Source of the DNA: Panulirus ornatus
Taxonomy: Eukaryota; Arthropoda; Malacostraca; Decapoda; Palinuridae
Direction: 5' to 3'
Length of the DNA stretch: 64,000 nucleotides
Assembly: GCF_036320965.1 (NCBI RefSeq)
Contig: NC_092238.1
Coordinates: forward strand, 20,639,429 to 20,703,428
In this document: positions 1 through 22,202 of the stretch, in pieces
How the letters are laid out: each line of letters starts with the position of its first letter
Numbering within the stretch: position 1 is the stretch's first letter
The notes under the pieces: model-generated
Database searches by the model: none
Told to the model about the DNA's origin: nothing
The model's input: only the letters and a program-made list of their open reading frames with translations
Translations under genes and position numbers: made by a program

Positions 1-742
1 CATAGGACACAAGGGGAGTGGGGGAGGAATGGGATGTATTTAAGGAAGCAGTGATGTGTTGCACAAAAGCCGCTTGTGGTATGAGAAGCATGGGAGGTGG
101 GCAGATTAGAAAGGGTAGTCACTGGTGGGATGAAGAAGTAAGATTATTAGTGAAATAGAAGAGAGAGGTATTTGAACGACTTTTGTAGGGAAATAGTGCA
201 AATGACTGGGAGATGCATAAAAGAAAGAGCGGGAGGTCAAGAGAAAGGTGCAATAGGTGAAAAAGACGGAAAAGTGAGATGGGGTGAGAGAGTATCGTTA
301 AATCTTAGGGAGAATAAAAATTTGGAAGGAGGTAAATAAGGTCCTAAGACAGGAAAACAAATAGGAACATCGTTGGAGGGGACTAATGGGAGGTGGTAAT
401 AAGTAGTGGTGATATGAGGAGATGGAGCGAGTATTTTGAAGGATTGTTGAATGTGCTAGATGATAGAGAGGCAGATATGGGGTGTTTGAGTCGAGGTGGT
501 GTCCGAAGTGAGAAGGTCAAGGAGAATGATTTGGTAAACTGAGAAGAGATAGTGAAAGCTTTGCGGAAGATGAAAGCCGGCAAGGCGACAGTTTGGGATG
601 GTATTGCAGTGGAATCTATTTAAAAGAAAAGGGGGTTACTGTGTTGTTGACTGTTTGGTGAAGATATTCAATGTATATATGGCTCATGGTGAAGTGCGTG
701 GGGACTGGGGGAATTCATACATAGTGCCATTGTACAAAGGCA
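1..742 (+). mobile_element. RTE-like LINE copy 1a (fragment, decayed)
   Basis: Fragment running from the linker between endonuclease and reverse transcriptase to the start of the RT domain. It enters at the window edge and stops at the segment that encodes the LYKGKG motif. Many stops and indels break the frame. At about 743 the sequence jumps back to a part of the element that lies upstream, so 1a and 1b are out of order. This could be a partial tandem duplication or a second insertion. Identity as this LINE is clear from near-identity to the other copies. Confidence 0.85.
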
Positions 743-2774
<2,032 letters not shown>

Positions 2775-5339
2775 ATATATATATACATAAGTATACTTAT
2801 GTAAGTAGGAGAGATGGCCAGAGAGCGTTATTGGATTACGTGTTAATTGACAGGCGCGCGAAAGAGAGACTTTTGGATGTTAATGTGCTGAGAGGTGCAA
2901 CTGGAGGGATGTCTGATCATTATCTTGTGGAGGCTAAGGTGAAGATTAGTATGGGTTTTCAGAAAAGAGGAGTGAATGTTGGGGTGAAGAAGGTGGTGAG
3001 AGTAAGTGAGCTTGGGAAGGAGACCTGTGTGGGGAAGTACCAGGAGAGACTGTGTACAGAATGGAAAAAGGTGAGAACAATGGAAGTAAGGGGAGTGGGG
3101 GAGGAATGGGATGTATTTAGGGAATCAGTGATGGATTGCGCAAAAGATGCTTGTGGCATGAGAAGAGTGGGAGGTGGGCTGTTTAGAAAGGGTAGTGAGT
3201 GGTGGGATGAAGAAGTAAGAGTATTAGTGAAAGAGAAGAGAGAGGCATTTGGACGATTTTTGCAGGGAAAAAATGCAATTGAGTGGGAGAAGTATAAAAG
3301 AAAGAGACAGGAGGTCAAGAGAAAGGTGCAAGAGGTGAAAAAAAGGGCAAATGAGAGTTGGGGTGAGAGACTATCAGTAAATTTTTAGGGAGAATAAAAA
3401 GATGTTCTGGAAGGAGGTAAATAGGGTGCGTAAGACAAGGGAGCAAATGGGAACTTCAGTGAAGGGCGCAAATGGGGAGGTGATAACAAGTAGCGGTGAT
3501 GTGAGAAGGAGATGGAATGAGTATTTTGAAGGTTTGTTGAATGTGTCTGATGACAGAGTGGCAGATATAGGGTGTTTTGGTCGAGGTGGTGTGCAAAGTG
3601 AGAGGGTTAGGGAAAATGATTTGGTAAACAGAGAAGAGGTAGTAAAAGCTTTGCGGAAGATGAAAGCCGGCAAGGCAGCAGGTTTGGATGGTATTGCAGT
3701 GGAATTTATTAAAAAAGGGGGTGACTGTATTGATGACTGGTTGGTAAGATTATTTAATGTATGTATGACTCATGGTGAGGTGCCTGAGGATTGGCGGAAT
3801 GCGTGCATAGTGCCATTGTACAAAGGCAAAGGGGATAAGAGTGAGTGCTCAAATTACAGAGGTATAAGTTTGTTGAGTATTCCTGGTAAATTATATGGGA
3901 GGGTATTGATCGAGAGGGTGAAGGCATGTACAGAGCATCAGATTGGGGAAGAGCAGTGCGGTTTCAGAAGTGGTAGAGGATGTGTGGATCAGGTGTTTGC
4001 TTTGAAGAATGTATGTGAGAAATACTTAGAAAAGCAAATGGATTTGTATGTAGCATTTATGGATCTGGAGAAGGCATATGATAGAGTTGATAGAGATGCT
4101 CTGTGGAAGGTATTAAGAATATATGGTGTGGGAGGCAAGTTGTTAGAAGCAGTGAAAAGTTTTTATCGAGGATGTAAGGCATGTGTACGTGTAGGAAGAG
4201 AGGAAAGTGATTGGTTCTCAGTGAATGTAGGTTTGCGGCAGGGGTGTGTGATGTCTCCATGGTTGTTTAATTTGTTTATGGATGGGGTTGTAAGGGAGGT
4301 AAATGCAAGAGTCCTGGAAAGAGGGGCAAGTATGAAGTCTGTTGGGGATGAGAGAGCTTGGGAAGTGAGTCAGTTGTTGTTCGCTGATGATACAGCGCTG
4401 GTGGCTGATTCATGTGAGAAACTGCAGAAGCTGGTGACTGAGTTTGGTAAAGTGTGTGGAAGAAGAAAGTTGAGAGTAAATGTGAATAAGAGCAATGTTA
4501 TTAGGTACAGTAGGGGTGAGGGTCAAGTCAATTGGGAGGTGAGTTTGAATGGAGAAAAACTGGAGGAAGTGAAGTGTTTTAGATATCTGGGAGTGGATCT
4601 GTCAGCGGATGGAACCATGGAAGCGGAAGTGGATCATAGGGTGGGGGAGGGGGCGAAAATTTTGGGAGCCTTGAAAAATGTGTGGAAGTCGAGAACATTA
4701 TCTCGGAAAGCGAAAATGGGTATGTTTGAGGGAATAGTGGTTCCAACAATGTTGTATGGTTGCGAGGCGTGGGCTATGGATAGAGATGTGCGCAGGAGGA
4801 TGGATGTGCTGGAAATGAGATGTTTGAGGACAATGTGTGGTGTGAGGTGGTTTGATCGAGTAAGTAACGTAAGGGTAAGAGAGATGTGTGGAAATAAAAA
4901 GAGCGTGGTTGAGAGAGCAGAAGAGGGTGTTTTGAAATGGTTTGGGCACATGGAGAGAAAGAGTGAGGAGAGATTGACCAAGAGGATATATGTGTCGGAG
5001 GTGGAGGGAACGAGGAGAAGAGGGAGACCAAATTGGAGGTGGAAAGATGGAGTGAAAAAGATTTTGTGTGATCGGGGCCTGAACATGCAGGAGGGTGAAA
5101 GGAGGGCAAGGAATAGAGTGAATTGGAGTCATGTGGTATACAGGGGTTGACGTGCTGTCAGTGGATTGAATCAAGGCATGTGAAGCGTCTGGGGTAAACC
5201 ATGGAAAGCTGTGTAGGTATGTATATTTGCGTGTGTGGACGTGTGTATGTACATGTGTATGGGGGGGGGGGGGGGGTTGGGCCATTTCTTTCGTCTGTTT
5301 CCTTGCGCTACCTCGCAAACGCGGGAGACAGCGACAAAG

Positions 5340-5342
<3 letters not shown>
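2775..5342 (+). mobile_element. RTE-like LINE copy 2 (5'-truncated, young subfamily)
   Basis: Lacks the 5' UTR and the first roughly 200 codons; starts at the segment encoding [10 protein letters not shown] directly behind a few TA units. The 3' UTR is the short form with a long G run at about 5261-5276, the terminal stem-loop and then an A tail. The RT carries LSADG, CGRRK, RRRG and ILCDRG, which places it in the youngest subfamily seen here. Confidence 0.92.
2784..5150 (+). pseudogene. LINE ORF, endonuclease C-terminal part plus full RT
   Basis: Two frames joined by a one-T insertion at about 3384-3388: the first reads to 3388, the second from 3402 to the stop at 5148-5150 (582 codons). 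The endonuclease part keeps LDYVLIDRR and [10 protein letters not shown]. The RT keeps every core block: [37 protein letters not shown], motif [13 protein letters not shown], motif [15 protein letters not shown], motif [12 protein letters not shown] and motif E FRYLGVDL. The C-terminus has the RTE-type GRPNWRWKD region. Apart from the 5' truncation and one frameshift it is undamaged, so the insertion is recent. Confidence 0.88.

Positions 5343-5416
<74 letters not shown>
5343..5416. repeat. A run (about 36) plus TA array, tail of copy 2
   Basis: A tail followed directly by TA units; ends against SL2. Confidence 0.95.

Positions 5417-8743
<3,327 letters not shown>

Positions 8744-8772
<29 letters not shown>
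8744..8772 (+). repeat. A tail of copy 3, joined directly to copy 4
   Basis: 29 A residues; the next base is already inside the RT gene of copy 4, with no TA units between. Confidence 0.95.
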
Positions 8773-8776
<4 letters not shown>

Positions 8777-10086
8777 GTTGAGTATTCCTGGTAAATTATA
8801 TGGGAGGGTATTGATTGAGAGGGTGAAGGCATGTACAGAGCATCAGATTGGGGAAGAGCAGTGTTGTTTCAGAAGTGGTAGAGGATGTGTGGATCAGGTG
8901 TTTTCTTTGAAGAATGTATGTGAGAAATACTTAGAAAAGCAAATGGATTTGTATGTAGCATTTATGGATCTGGAGAAGGCATATGATAGAGTTGATAGAG
9001 ATGCTCTGTGGAAGGTATTAAGAATATATGGTGTGGGAGGAAAGTTGTTAGAAGCAGTGAAAAGTTTTTATCGAGGATGTAAGGCATGTGTACGTGTAGG
9101 AAGAGAGGAAAGTGATTGGTTCTCAGTGAATGTAGGTTTGCGGCAGGGGTGTGTGATGTCTCCATGGTTGTTTAATTTGTTTATGGATGGGGTTGTTAGG
9201 GAGGTAAATGCAAGAGTTTTGGAAAGAGGGGCAAGTATGAAGTCTGTTGGGGATGAGAGAGCTTGGGAAGTGAGTCAGTTGTTGTTCGCTGATGATACAG
9301 CGCTGGTGCCTGATTCATGTGAGAAACTGCAGAAGCTGGTGACTGAGTTTGGAAAAGTGTGTGGAAGAAGAAAGTTAAGAGTAAATGTGAATAAGAGCAA
9401 GGTTATTAGGTACAGTAGGGTTGAGGGTCAAGTCAATTGGGAGGTGAGTTTGAATGGAGAAAAACTGGAGGAAGTGAAGTGTTTTAGATATCTGGGAGTG
9501 GATTTGGCAGCGGATGGAACCATGGAAGCGGAAGTGGATCATAGGGTGGGGAGGGGGCGAAAATCCTGGGGCCTTGAAGAATGTGTGGAAGTCGAGAACA
9601 TTATCTCGGAAAGCAAAAATGGGTATGTTTGAAGGAATAGTGGTTCCAACAATGTTGTATGGTTGCGAGGCGTGGGCTATGTATAGAGTTGTGCGCAGGA
9701 GGATGGATGTGCTGGAAATGAGATGTTTGAGGACAATGTGTGGTGTAAGGTGGTTTGATCGAGTGAGTAACGTAAGGGTAAGAGAGATGTGTGGAAATAA
9801 AAAGAGCGTGGTTGAGAGAGCAAAAGAGGGTGTTTTGAAGTGGTTTGGGCACATGGAGAGGATGAGTGAGGAGAGATTGACCAAGAAGATATATATGTCG
9901 GATGTGGAGGGAACAAGGAGAAGAGGGAGACCAAATTGGAGGTGGAAGGATGGAGTGAAAAGGATTTTGTGTGATCGGGGCCTGAACATGCAGGAGGGTG
10001 AAAGGAGGGCAAGGAATAGAGTGAATTGGAGCGATGAGGTATACCGGGGTTCACGTGCTGTCAGTGGATTGAATCGGGGCATGTGA
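8773..10086 (+). pseudogene. LINE RT fragment, frameshifted, stop lost
   Basis: Keeps the RT from GFRSGRG's block (here CCFRSGRG) through motif [10 protein letters not shown], motif B, motif [12 protein letters not shown] and motif E. One G is missing near 9549, which shifts the frame; the C-terminus continues from about 9560. The usual stop after VVYRG has become a sense codon, so the frame runs to 10084-10086. Confidence 0.85.
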
Positions 10087-10242
10087 AGCGTCTGGGGTAA
10101 ACTATGGAAAGCTGTGTAGGTATGTATATTTGCGTGTGTGGACGTATGTATATACATGTGTATGGGGGGGGGGGGTTGGGCCATTTCTTTCGTCTGTTTC
10201 CTTGCGCTACCTCGCAAACGCGGGAGACAGCGACAAAGTATA
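8773..10242 (+). mobile_element. RTE-like LINE copy 4 (5'-truncated)
   Basis: Starts at the RT segment encoding [11 protein letters not shown], immediately behind the A tail of copy 3. It has the short 3' UTR with a G run at about 10164-10175 and ends in a short TAA repeat (10240-10256) in place of A plus TA. It carries LAADG and CGRRK, so it lies one step below the youngest subfamily. Confidence 0.9.
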
Positions 10243-10295
10243 ATAATAATAATAATATATATTCCTATGAGTCCACATGGAAAATGAACACGATA

Positions 10296-10341
10296 AGTTC
10301 CCAAGTACACTTTCGTGTAATAATCACATCATTAGGGGAGA
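10296..10341 (-). ncRNA. decayed hammerhead ribozyme motif (inverted half of PLE-A1)
   Basis: Minus strand: stem I strand, core CTAATGA in place of CTGATGA, a short stem II, GAAA, a minimal stem III and CTT before GGGAAC. The G to A change in the core should abolish cleavage. Compare the intact candidate at 46772-46817. Confidence 0.5.
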
Positions 10342-10521
10342 CACAAGAGAGAAACATAAGTCAGTTGATATACATCGAAGAGACGAATCTAGGACGCCAT
10401 TTGGTAAACATGCGATTTTCCAAGACATACAACGATCGTTCATAAACTTATCATTTTACAAAATCTATCAGCAATAAAGTTATCTACACTGTATAGACCA
10501 TCACTAATATTAAGATTATAA

Positions 10522-11086
10522 GTTAAAGTACCCTAAATCTTTCACTGATAAATCCCTTAAGTTAGCAAAGAAATCATTTTATAGAGTTGAGCCCAAACCT
10601 CCCATCGACACCAAGAATCTTTAAGTTCTCCCTTTTAATTGTAATTTCAATTTACTTCCCATGTTCCTTAAATCCTTTAATGTAGATGTTCCCTTTTGCA
10701 ACAGTAATACTATAAAGAATATCTTAATCAGGAATTCACCAGATAATTCTCTTGGATGCATCTATAAAGTGACATGTGGAAATTGTGATGAATTTTATCT
10801 TGGGCAGACTGGTAAGGATTTTTCTGTTAGACTTAAGCAACGGAGATATAGTATAAGAACGGGACAAGAATCAAATGCCTTGTTTATTCATATTAAAAAC
10901 TGTGATCATTGTATTGACTGAAGTAATGCCATCTCAGTTATTAACTCTAACTCTATTATTAAGAGAAATTGCATGGAATCTTCTATTATCAATAACACAA
11001 AGAATTATAATCTTAATATTAGTGATGGTCTATATAAAATAGATAACTTTATTTGCTGATAAAATTTGTAAAATGATAAGTTTATG
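10522..11086 (+). pseudogene. PLE-A1 GIY-YIG endonuclease and C-terminal tail
   Basis: The clearest part is 10661-10921. It reads GCIYKVTCGNCDEFYLGQTG, a GIY-YIG core with the CxxC pair that PLE endonucleases place between the two half-motifs, followed by RLKQ with the expected Arg. A stop follows at 10919-10921 where PLE-A2 reads WSNAIS, so a TGG to TGA change is likely. Beyond it the frame continues with NTKNYNLNISDGLYK and ends ICKMISL at about 11086. This tail is the usual PLE C-terminus in type, by inference. The RT part is absent. Confidence 0.75.
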
Positions 11087-11180
11087 AACGCTCGTTGTCT
11101 GTTTTGCACAAGCACATGTTTACCAAATGGCGTCCGAGCTTCGTCTCTTCTATGTATATCAACTGACTTATTTCTCTCTT

Positions 11181-11228
11181 GTGTCTCCCTTGATGATGTA
11201 GTTATTACACGAAAGTGTACTTGGGAAC
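11181..11228 (+). ncRNA. decayed hammerhead ribozyme motif (sense half of PLE-A1)
   Basis: Plus strand, about 95 bp after the PLE-A1 stop codon. TTGATGA stands at 11190-11196 in place of CTGATGA, GAAA at 11211-11214 and CTT at 11220-11222, followed by GGGAAC that can pair with the upstream CTCCC/TCCC strand. The first core base is mutated. Confidence 0.5.
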
Positions 11229-11292
11229 TTATCGTTTCATTTTCCCCATGAACTCATAGGAACATCATCACGCGCAAAATTGTGATCCTTTC

Positions 11293-11294
<2 letters not shown>

Positions 11295-11388
<94 letters not shown>

Positions 11389-11408
11389 TTCTTTTTTTTT
11401 TTTTTTTT
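11295..11408. repeat. TA array plus T run (tail of minus-strand copy 5)
   Basis: TA to about 11385, then T-rich. On the minus strand this is A tail then TA, the standard tail of copy 5. The PLE-A1 3' end sits at its other side. Confidence 0.95.
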
Positions 11409-12110
11409 GCTTTGTCGCTGTCTTCCGCGTTTGCGAGGTAGCGCAAGGAAACAGACGAAAGAAATGACCCAACTCACCCCCATACACATGTATATACATA
11501 CGTCCACACACGCAAATATACATACCTACACAGCTTTCCATGATTTACCCCAGACGCTTCACATGCCTTGATTCAATCCACTGACAGCACGTCAACCCCG
11601 GTATACCACATCGCTCCAATTCACTCTATTCCTTGCCCTCCTTTCACCCTCCTACATGTTCAGGCCCCGATCACACAAAATCTTTTTCACTCCATCTTTC
11701 CACCTCCAATTTGGTCTCCCTCTTCTCCTCGTTCCCTCCACCTCCGACACATATATCCTCTTGGTCAATCTTTCCTCACTCATTCTCTCCATGTGCCCAA
11801 ACCATTTCAAAACAAGCTCTTCTGCTCTCTCAACCACGCTCTTTTTATTTCCACACATCTCTCTTACCCTTACGTTACTTACTCGATCAAACCACCTCAC
11901 ACGACACATTGTCCTCAAACATCTCATTTCCAGCGCATCCATCCTCCTGCGCACAACTTTATCCATAGCCCACGCCTCGCAACCATACAACATTGCTGGA
12001 ACCACTATTCCTTCAAACATACCCATTTTTGCTTTCCGAGATAATGTTCTCGACTTCCACACATTCTTCAAGGCTCCCAGAATTTTCGCCCCCTCCCCCA
12101 CCCTATGATC

Positions 12111-12111
<1 letters not shown>
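11409..12111 (-). mobile_element. RTE-like LINE copy 5 (only 3' quarter)
   Basis: Minus-strand copy starting after motif E (segment encoding [12 protein letters not shown]) with the C-terminal domain and the short 3' UTR. It carries RRRG and ILCDRG. Its 5' end touches the TA tail of copy 6. Confidence 0.9.

Positions 12112-12114
<3 letters not shown>

Positions 12115-12200
<86 letters not shown>
12115..12200. repeat. TA array plus T run (tail of minus-strand copy 6)
   Basis: About 70 bp of TA then about 16 T. On the minus strand it is the tail of copy 6, and copy 5 begins within it. Confidence 0.95.
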
Positions 12201-13837
<1,637 letters not shown>

Positions 13838-16800
13838 GCTTTGTCGCTGTCTCCCGCGTTTGCGAGATAGCGCAAGGAAACAGACGGAAGAAATGGCCCA
13901 ACCCACCCCCATACACATGTATATACATTCGTCCACACACGCAAATATACATACCTACACAGCTTTCCATGGTTTACCCCAGACGCTTCACATGCCCTGA
14001 TTCAATCCACTGACAGCAAGTCAACCCCGATATACCATATCGATCCAATTCACTCTATTCCTTGCCCTCCTTTCATCCTCCTGCATGTTCAGGCCCCGAT
14101 CACACAAAATCTTTTTCACTCCATCTCTCCACTTCCAATTTGGTCTTTCACTTCTCCTCGTTCCCTCCACCTCCGACACATATATCCTCTTGGTTAATCT
14201 TTCCTCACTCATTCTCTCCATGTGCACAAACCATTTCAAAACACCCTCTTCTGCTCTCTCAACCACGCTCTTTTTATTTCCACACATCTCTCTTACCCTT
14301 ACGTTACTTACTCGATCAAACCACCTCACACCCTACATTGCCCTCAAACATCTCATTTCCAGCACATCCATCCTCCTGCGCACAACTCTATCCATAGCCC
14401 ACGCCTCGCAACCATACAACATTGTTGGAGCCACCATTCCTTCAAACATACCCATTTTTGCTTTCCGAGATAATGTTCTCGACTTCCACACATTCTTCAA
14501 GGCTCCCAGAATTTTCGCCCCCTCCCTCCATTCAAACGTACCTCCCAATTGACTTGACCCTCAACCCTACTGTACCTAAAAACCTTGCTCTTATTCACAT
14601 TTACTCTTAACTTTCTTCTTTCACACACTTTACCAGACTCAGTCACCAGCTTCTGCAGTTTCTCACATGAATCAACCACCAGCGCTGTATCATCAGCGAA
14701 CAACAACTGACTCACTTCCCAAGCTCTCTCATCCCCAACAGACTTCATACTTGCCCCTCTTTCCAAAACTCTTGCATTCACCTCCCTAACAACCCCATCC
14801 ATAAACAAATTAAACAACCATGGAGACATTACACACCCCTGCCGCAAACCTGCATTCACTGAGAACCAATCACTTTCCTCTCTTCCTACACGTACACATG
14901 CCTTACATCCTCGATAAAAACTTTTCACTGCTTCTAACAACTTGCCTCCCACACAATATATTCTTAATACCTTCAACAGAGGTTCTCTATCAACTCTATC
15001 ATATGCCTTCTCCAGATCCATAAATGCTACATACAAATCCATTTGCTTTTCTAAGTATTTCTCACATACATTCTTCAAAGCAAACACCTGATCCACACTT
15101 CCTCTACCACTTCTGAAACCACACTTCTCTTCCCCAATCTGATGCCCTGTACATGCTTTCACCCTCTCAATCAATACCCTCCCATATAATTTCCCAGGAA
15201 TACTCAACAAACTTATACCTCTGTAATTTGAGCACTCACTCTTATCCCCTTTGCCTTTGTACAATGGCACTATGCACGCATTCCGCCAATCCTCAGGCAC
15301 CTCACCATGAGTCATAAATACATTGAATAACCTTACCAACCAGTCAACAATACACTCACCCCTTTTTTTTAATAAATTCCACTGCAATACCATCTAAAAC
15401 CGCTGCTTTGCCAGCTTTCATCTACCGCAAAGGTTTTACTACCTCTTCTCTGTTTACCAAACCATTCTCCCTCACCCTCTCACTTTGCACAACACCTCGA
15501 CCAAAACACCCTATATCTGCCACTCTGTCATCAAACACATTCAGCAAACCTTCAAAATACTCACTCCATCTCCTTCTGACTTCACCACTACTCATTATCA
15601 CCTCCCAATTAGCCCCCTTCACTGATGTTCCCATTTGTTCCCTTGTCCTAGGCACTTCATTTACCTCATTCCAGAACATCTTTTTATTCTCCCTAAAGTT
15701 TAATGATACTATCTCAACACAACTCTCATTTACCCTCTATTTCACCTCTTGCACCTTTCTCTTGACCTCCTGCCTCTTTCTTCTATACATCTCCCACTCA
15801 TTTGCACTATTTCCCTGCAAAAATCGTCCATTTGCCCCGCTCTTCTCTTTCACTAATACTCTTACCTCTTCATCCCACCACTCACTACCTTTTCTAATCT
15901 GCCTACCTCCCACGCTCTCATGCCAGAAGCATCTATTACGGAAGCCATCACTTCCTCTCTAAATACATCCCATTCTCTCCACTTCCCTTACCTCCTTTGT
16001 TCTCACTTTTTCCCATTCTGTACTCAGTCTCTCCTGGTACTTCCTCACACAAGTCTCCTTCCCAAGCTCACTTACTCTCACCACTCTCTTCACCCCAACA
16101 TTCTCTCTTTTTTCAGAAAACCTCTACAAATCTTCACCTTCGCCTCCACAAGATAATGATCAAACATCACCCCAGTTGCACCACTCAGCACATTAACATC
16201 CTAAAGTCTCTCTTTTGCGCGCCTACCTTTAAACACCAAATCCAATGACGCTCTCTGGCCATCTCTCCTTCTGACAAACGTATAATGATGTATATATTGT
16301 TTTTTAAACCAGGTATTCCCAATCACCAGTCTTTTTTCAGCACAAAAATCTACAAGTTCTTCACCATTTCCATAAACAACACTGAACACCCCATGTACAC
16401 CAATTATTCCCTCAACTGCCAAATTACTCATCTTTGCATTCAAATGACCCATTACCCTCACCCGGTCTCGTGCATCAATACTACTAACACACTCACTCAG
16501 GTGCTCCCAAAACACTTGCCTCTCATGATCTTTCTTCTCATACCCATGTGCCTATGCACCAATAATCACCAATCTCTTTCCACCCAATTTCAGTTTTATC
16601 CATATCAATCTAGAGTTTACCTTCTTATGCTCTAAAACATACTCCCACCACTCCTGTTTCAGGAGCAGTGCTACTCCTTCCCTTACTCTTCTCGTCTCAC
16701 TAACCCCTGACTTTACTAGCAAGACATTCCCAAACCACTCTTCCCCTTTAACTTTAAGCTTCGTTTCAGAGACAAATCATCCAGGTTCTTTTTCAAAAAA

Positions 16801-17040
16801 ATACTACCTATCCCTCCTTTTTTCTCATATTGGTTAAACCGACACACATTTAGACACCCCAATCTGAGCCTTCGAGGAGGAAGAGCACTCCCCATGTGAC
16901 TCCTTATTCTGTTTCCACGTTTAGAAAGATAAATACAAGGAGGGGAGGGTTCTAATCCCCACTCCCGTCCCCTTCAGTCGAATTCTACTACACGTGAAGA
17001 ATGTACGGGAAGTATTTTTTCTCCCCTATCCCGAGGGACG
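13838..17040 (-). mobile_element. RTE-like LINE copy 7 (nearly full-length, decayed)
   Basis: Minus-strand copy whose 5' UTR starts at 17040 (head resembling CCTCGGGATAGGGGAG) beside a TA array. It has the short 3' UTR. About 110 bp encoding motif E and its surroundings ([13 protein letters not shown] to VDHRVG) are lost near 14521. It carries CERRK and ILCDRG, an intermediate subfamily. Confidence 0.9.
14021..16890 (-). pseudogene. LINE ORF of copy 7, many breaks
   Basis: The start ATG seen in copies 18, 23 and 24 is changed. The endonuclease region is broken but recognisable (16201-16515 keeps MGHLNAKM for GDLNAKV). The best stretch is 14497-15393, with FRSGRGSVDQ, motif [21 protein letters not shown] and [11 protein letters not shown]. 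The frame then falls into the motif E deletion. The C-terminus reads at 14021-14329, including the [13 protein letters not shown] segment. Confidence 0.85.

Positions 17041-17127
<87 letters not shown>
17041..17127. repeat. TA array at the 5' end of copy 7
   Basis: TA units with one G and one C change; separates copy 7 from a small LINE 3' UTR fragment. Confidence 0.95.
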
Positions 17128-18328
<1,201 letters not shown>

Positions 18329-18330
<2 letters not shown>

Positions 18331-18624
18331 ATGCGTACGAGGCCTACAGGTATATGTGTGAAATGGATAGTCCAACAAACAGTCAATTCTTTGCCATCTT
18401 GTGCCAGATACTTGTAAGTCATTCTGCCAAGGAATGTCCTCGTGTGTGCGCGAGGCACCATTGATATTCTCAAGCCGCGATACTGGTCCAGCCGACGGGG
18501 ATCCAAGAAACTGTACAACCGGTTGGTCATCTATCATTTTCCGACAAAAGATATAAGATGCTATTTTGTTGTCGCATTGTCCTGCCATGGTTCACTACTC
18601 CGCTGTTTATTAATCATATGTATG

Positions 18625-18630
<6 letters not shown>
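18329..18630. other. non-repeat segment, not recognised
   Basis: About 300 bp that matches nothing else in the window, between two TA arrays. The minus strand is open from 18588 to the TA array (about 86 codons, MAGQCDNKIASYIFCRKMID at its start, then [19 protein letters not shown]). The plus strand is also open over part of it. I do not recognise a family. It could be host sequence or a fragment of another transposon. Confidence 0.4.

Positions 18631-18719
<89 letters not shown>
18631..18719. repeat. TA array plus T run (tail of minus-strand copy 9)
   Basis: TA then about 30 T; standard LINE tail read on the minus strand. Confidence 0.95.
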
Positions 18720-21298
<2,579 letters not shown>

Positions 21299-21665
21299 AG
21301 GTATACCACATCGTTCCAATTCACTCTATTCCTTGCACAACTATCACCCTCCTGCATTGTCAGGTCCTGATCACTCAAAATCTTTTTCACTCCATCTTTC
21401 CACCTCCAATTTGGTCTCCCACCTCTCCTCGTTCCCTCCATCTCCGACACATATATCCTCTTGGTCAATCTTTCCTCACTCATTCTCTCCAGGTGACCAA
21501 ATCATTTCAAAACACCCTCTTCTGCCCTCTCAACCACACTCTTTTTATTTCCACAATCTCTCTTAACCCTACATTACTTACTCGTTCAAACCACCTCCAC
21601 CCAAATATTTCTTCAAAAATCTCATTTCCAGCACTCCATCCTCCGCGCACAACTCTATCCATGCC
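21299..21665 (-). mobile_element. RTE-like LINE copy 11 (C-terminal fragment, decayed)
   Basis: Minus strand, from the CEAWGMDRVVR-type segment at the assembly gap to the ORF end (NDVVY) with no 3' UTR. It keeps [13 protein letters not shown] and ILSDQDL, so it belongs to the older group. Several indels. Confidence 0.85.
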
Positions 21666-21765
21666 NNNNNNNNNNNNNNNNNNNNNNNNNNNNNNNNNNN
21701 NNNNNNNNNNNNNNNNNNNNNNNNNNNNNNNNNNNNNNNNNNNNNNNNNNNNNNNNNNNNNNNNN
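21666..21765. other. assembly gap (100 N)
   Basis: Exactly 100 N between copy 11 and a long TA array; a scaffold gap of unknown true size. Confidence 0.99.

Positions 21766-22202
<437 letters not shown>

Larger units (their letters stand above)
10262..11294 (+). mobile_element. PLE-A1, Penelope-like element with inverted partial copy
   Basis: Two halves. 10262 to about 10520 is a minus-strand copy of the element's 3' region; about 10522-11294 is a plus-strand copy from the end of the ORF to the 3' end. The roughly 250-bp ends are therefore inverted repeats of each other. The plus half encodes a GIY-YIG-type domain. The 3' terminus, with the segment CGCGCAAAATTGTGATCC, abuts a TA array. Penelope-like elements are known for inverted or partial terminal copies, so this fits the class. 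5' truncation is severe: no RT domain is present. Confidence 0.8.

Noticed and set aside
4634..5109. Open frames of 111 to 158 codons on the strand opposite the LINE C-terminal region, repeated in nearly every copy (for example [14 protein letters not shown])
   Set aside because: They are shadows of the sense ORF; they recur only because the copies are alike, and changes between copies follow the sense frame.
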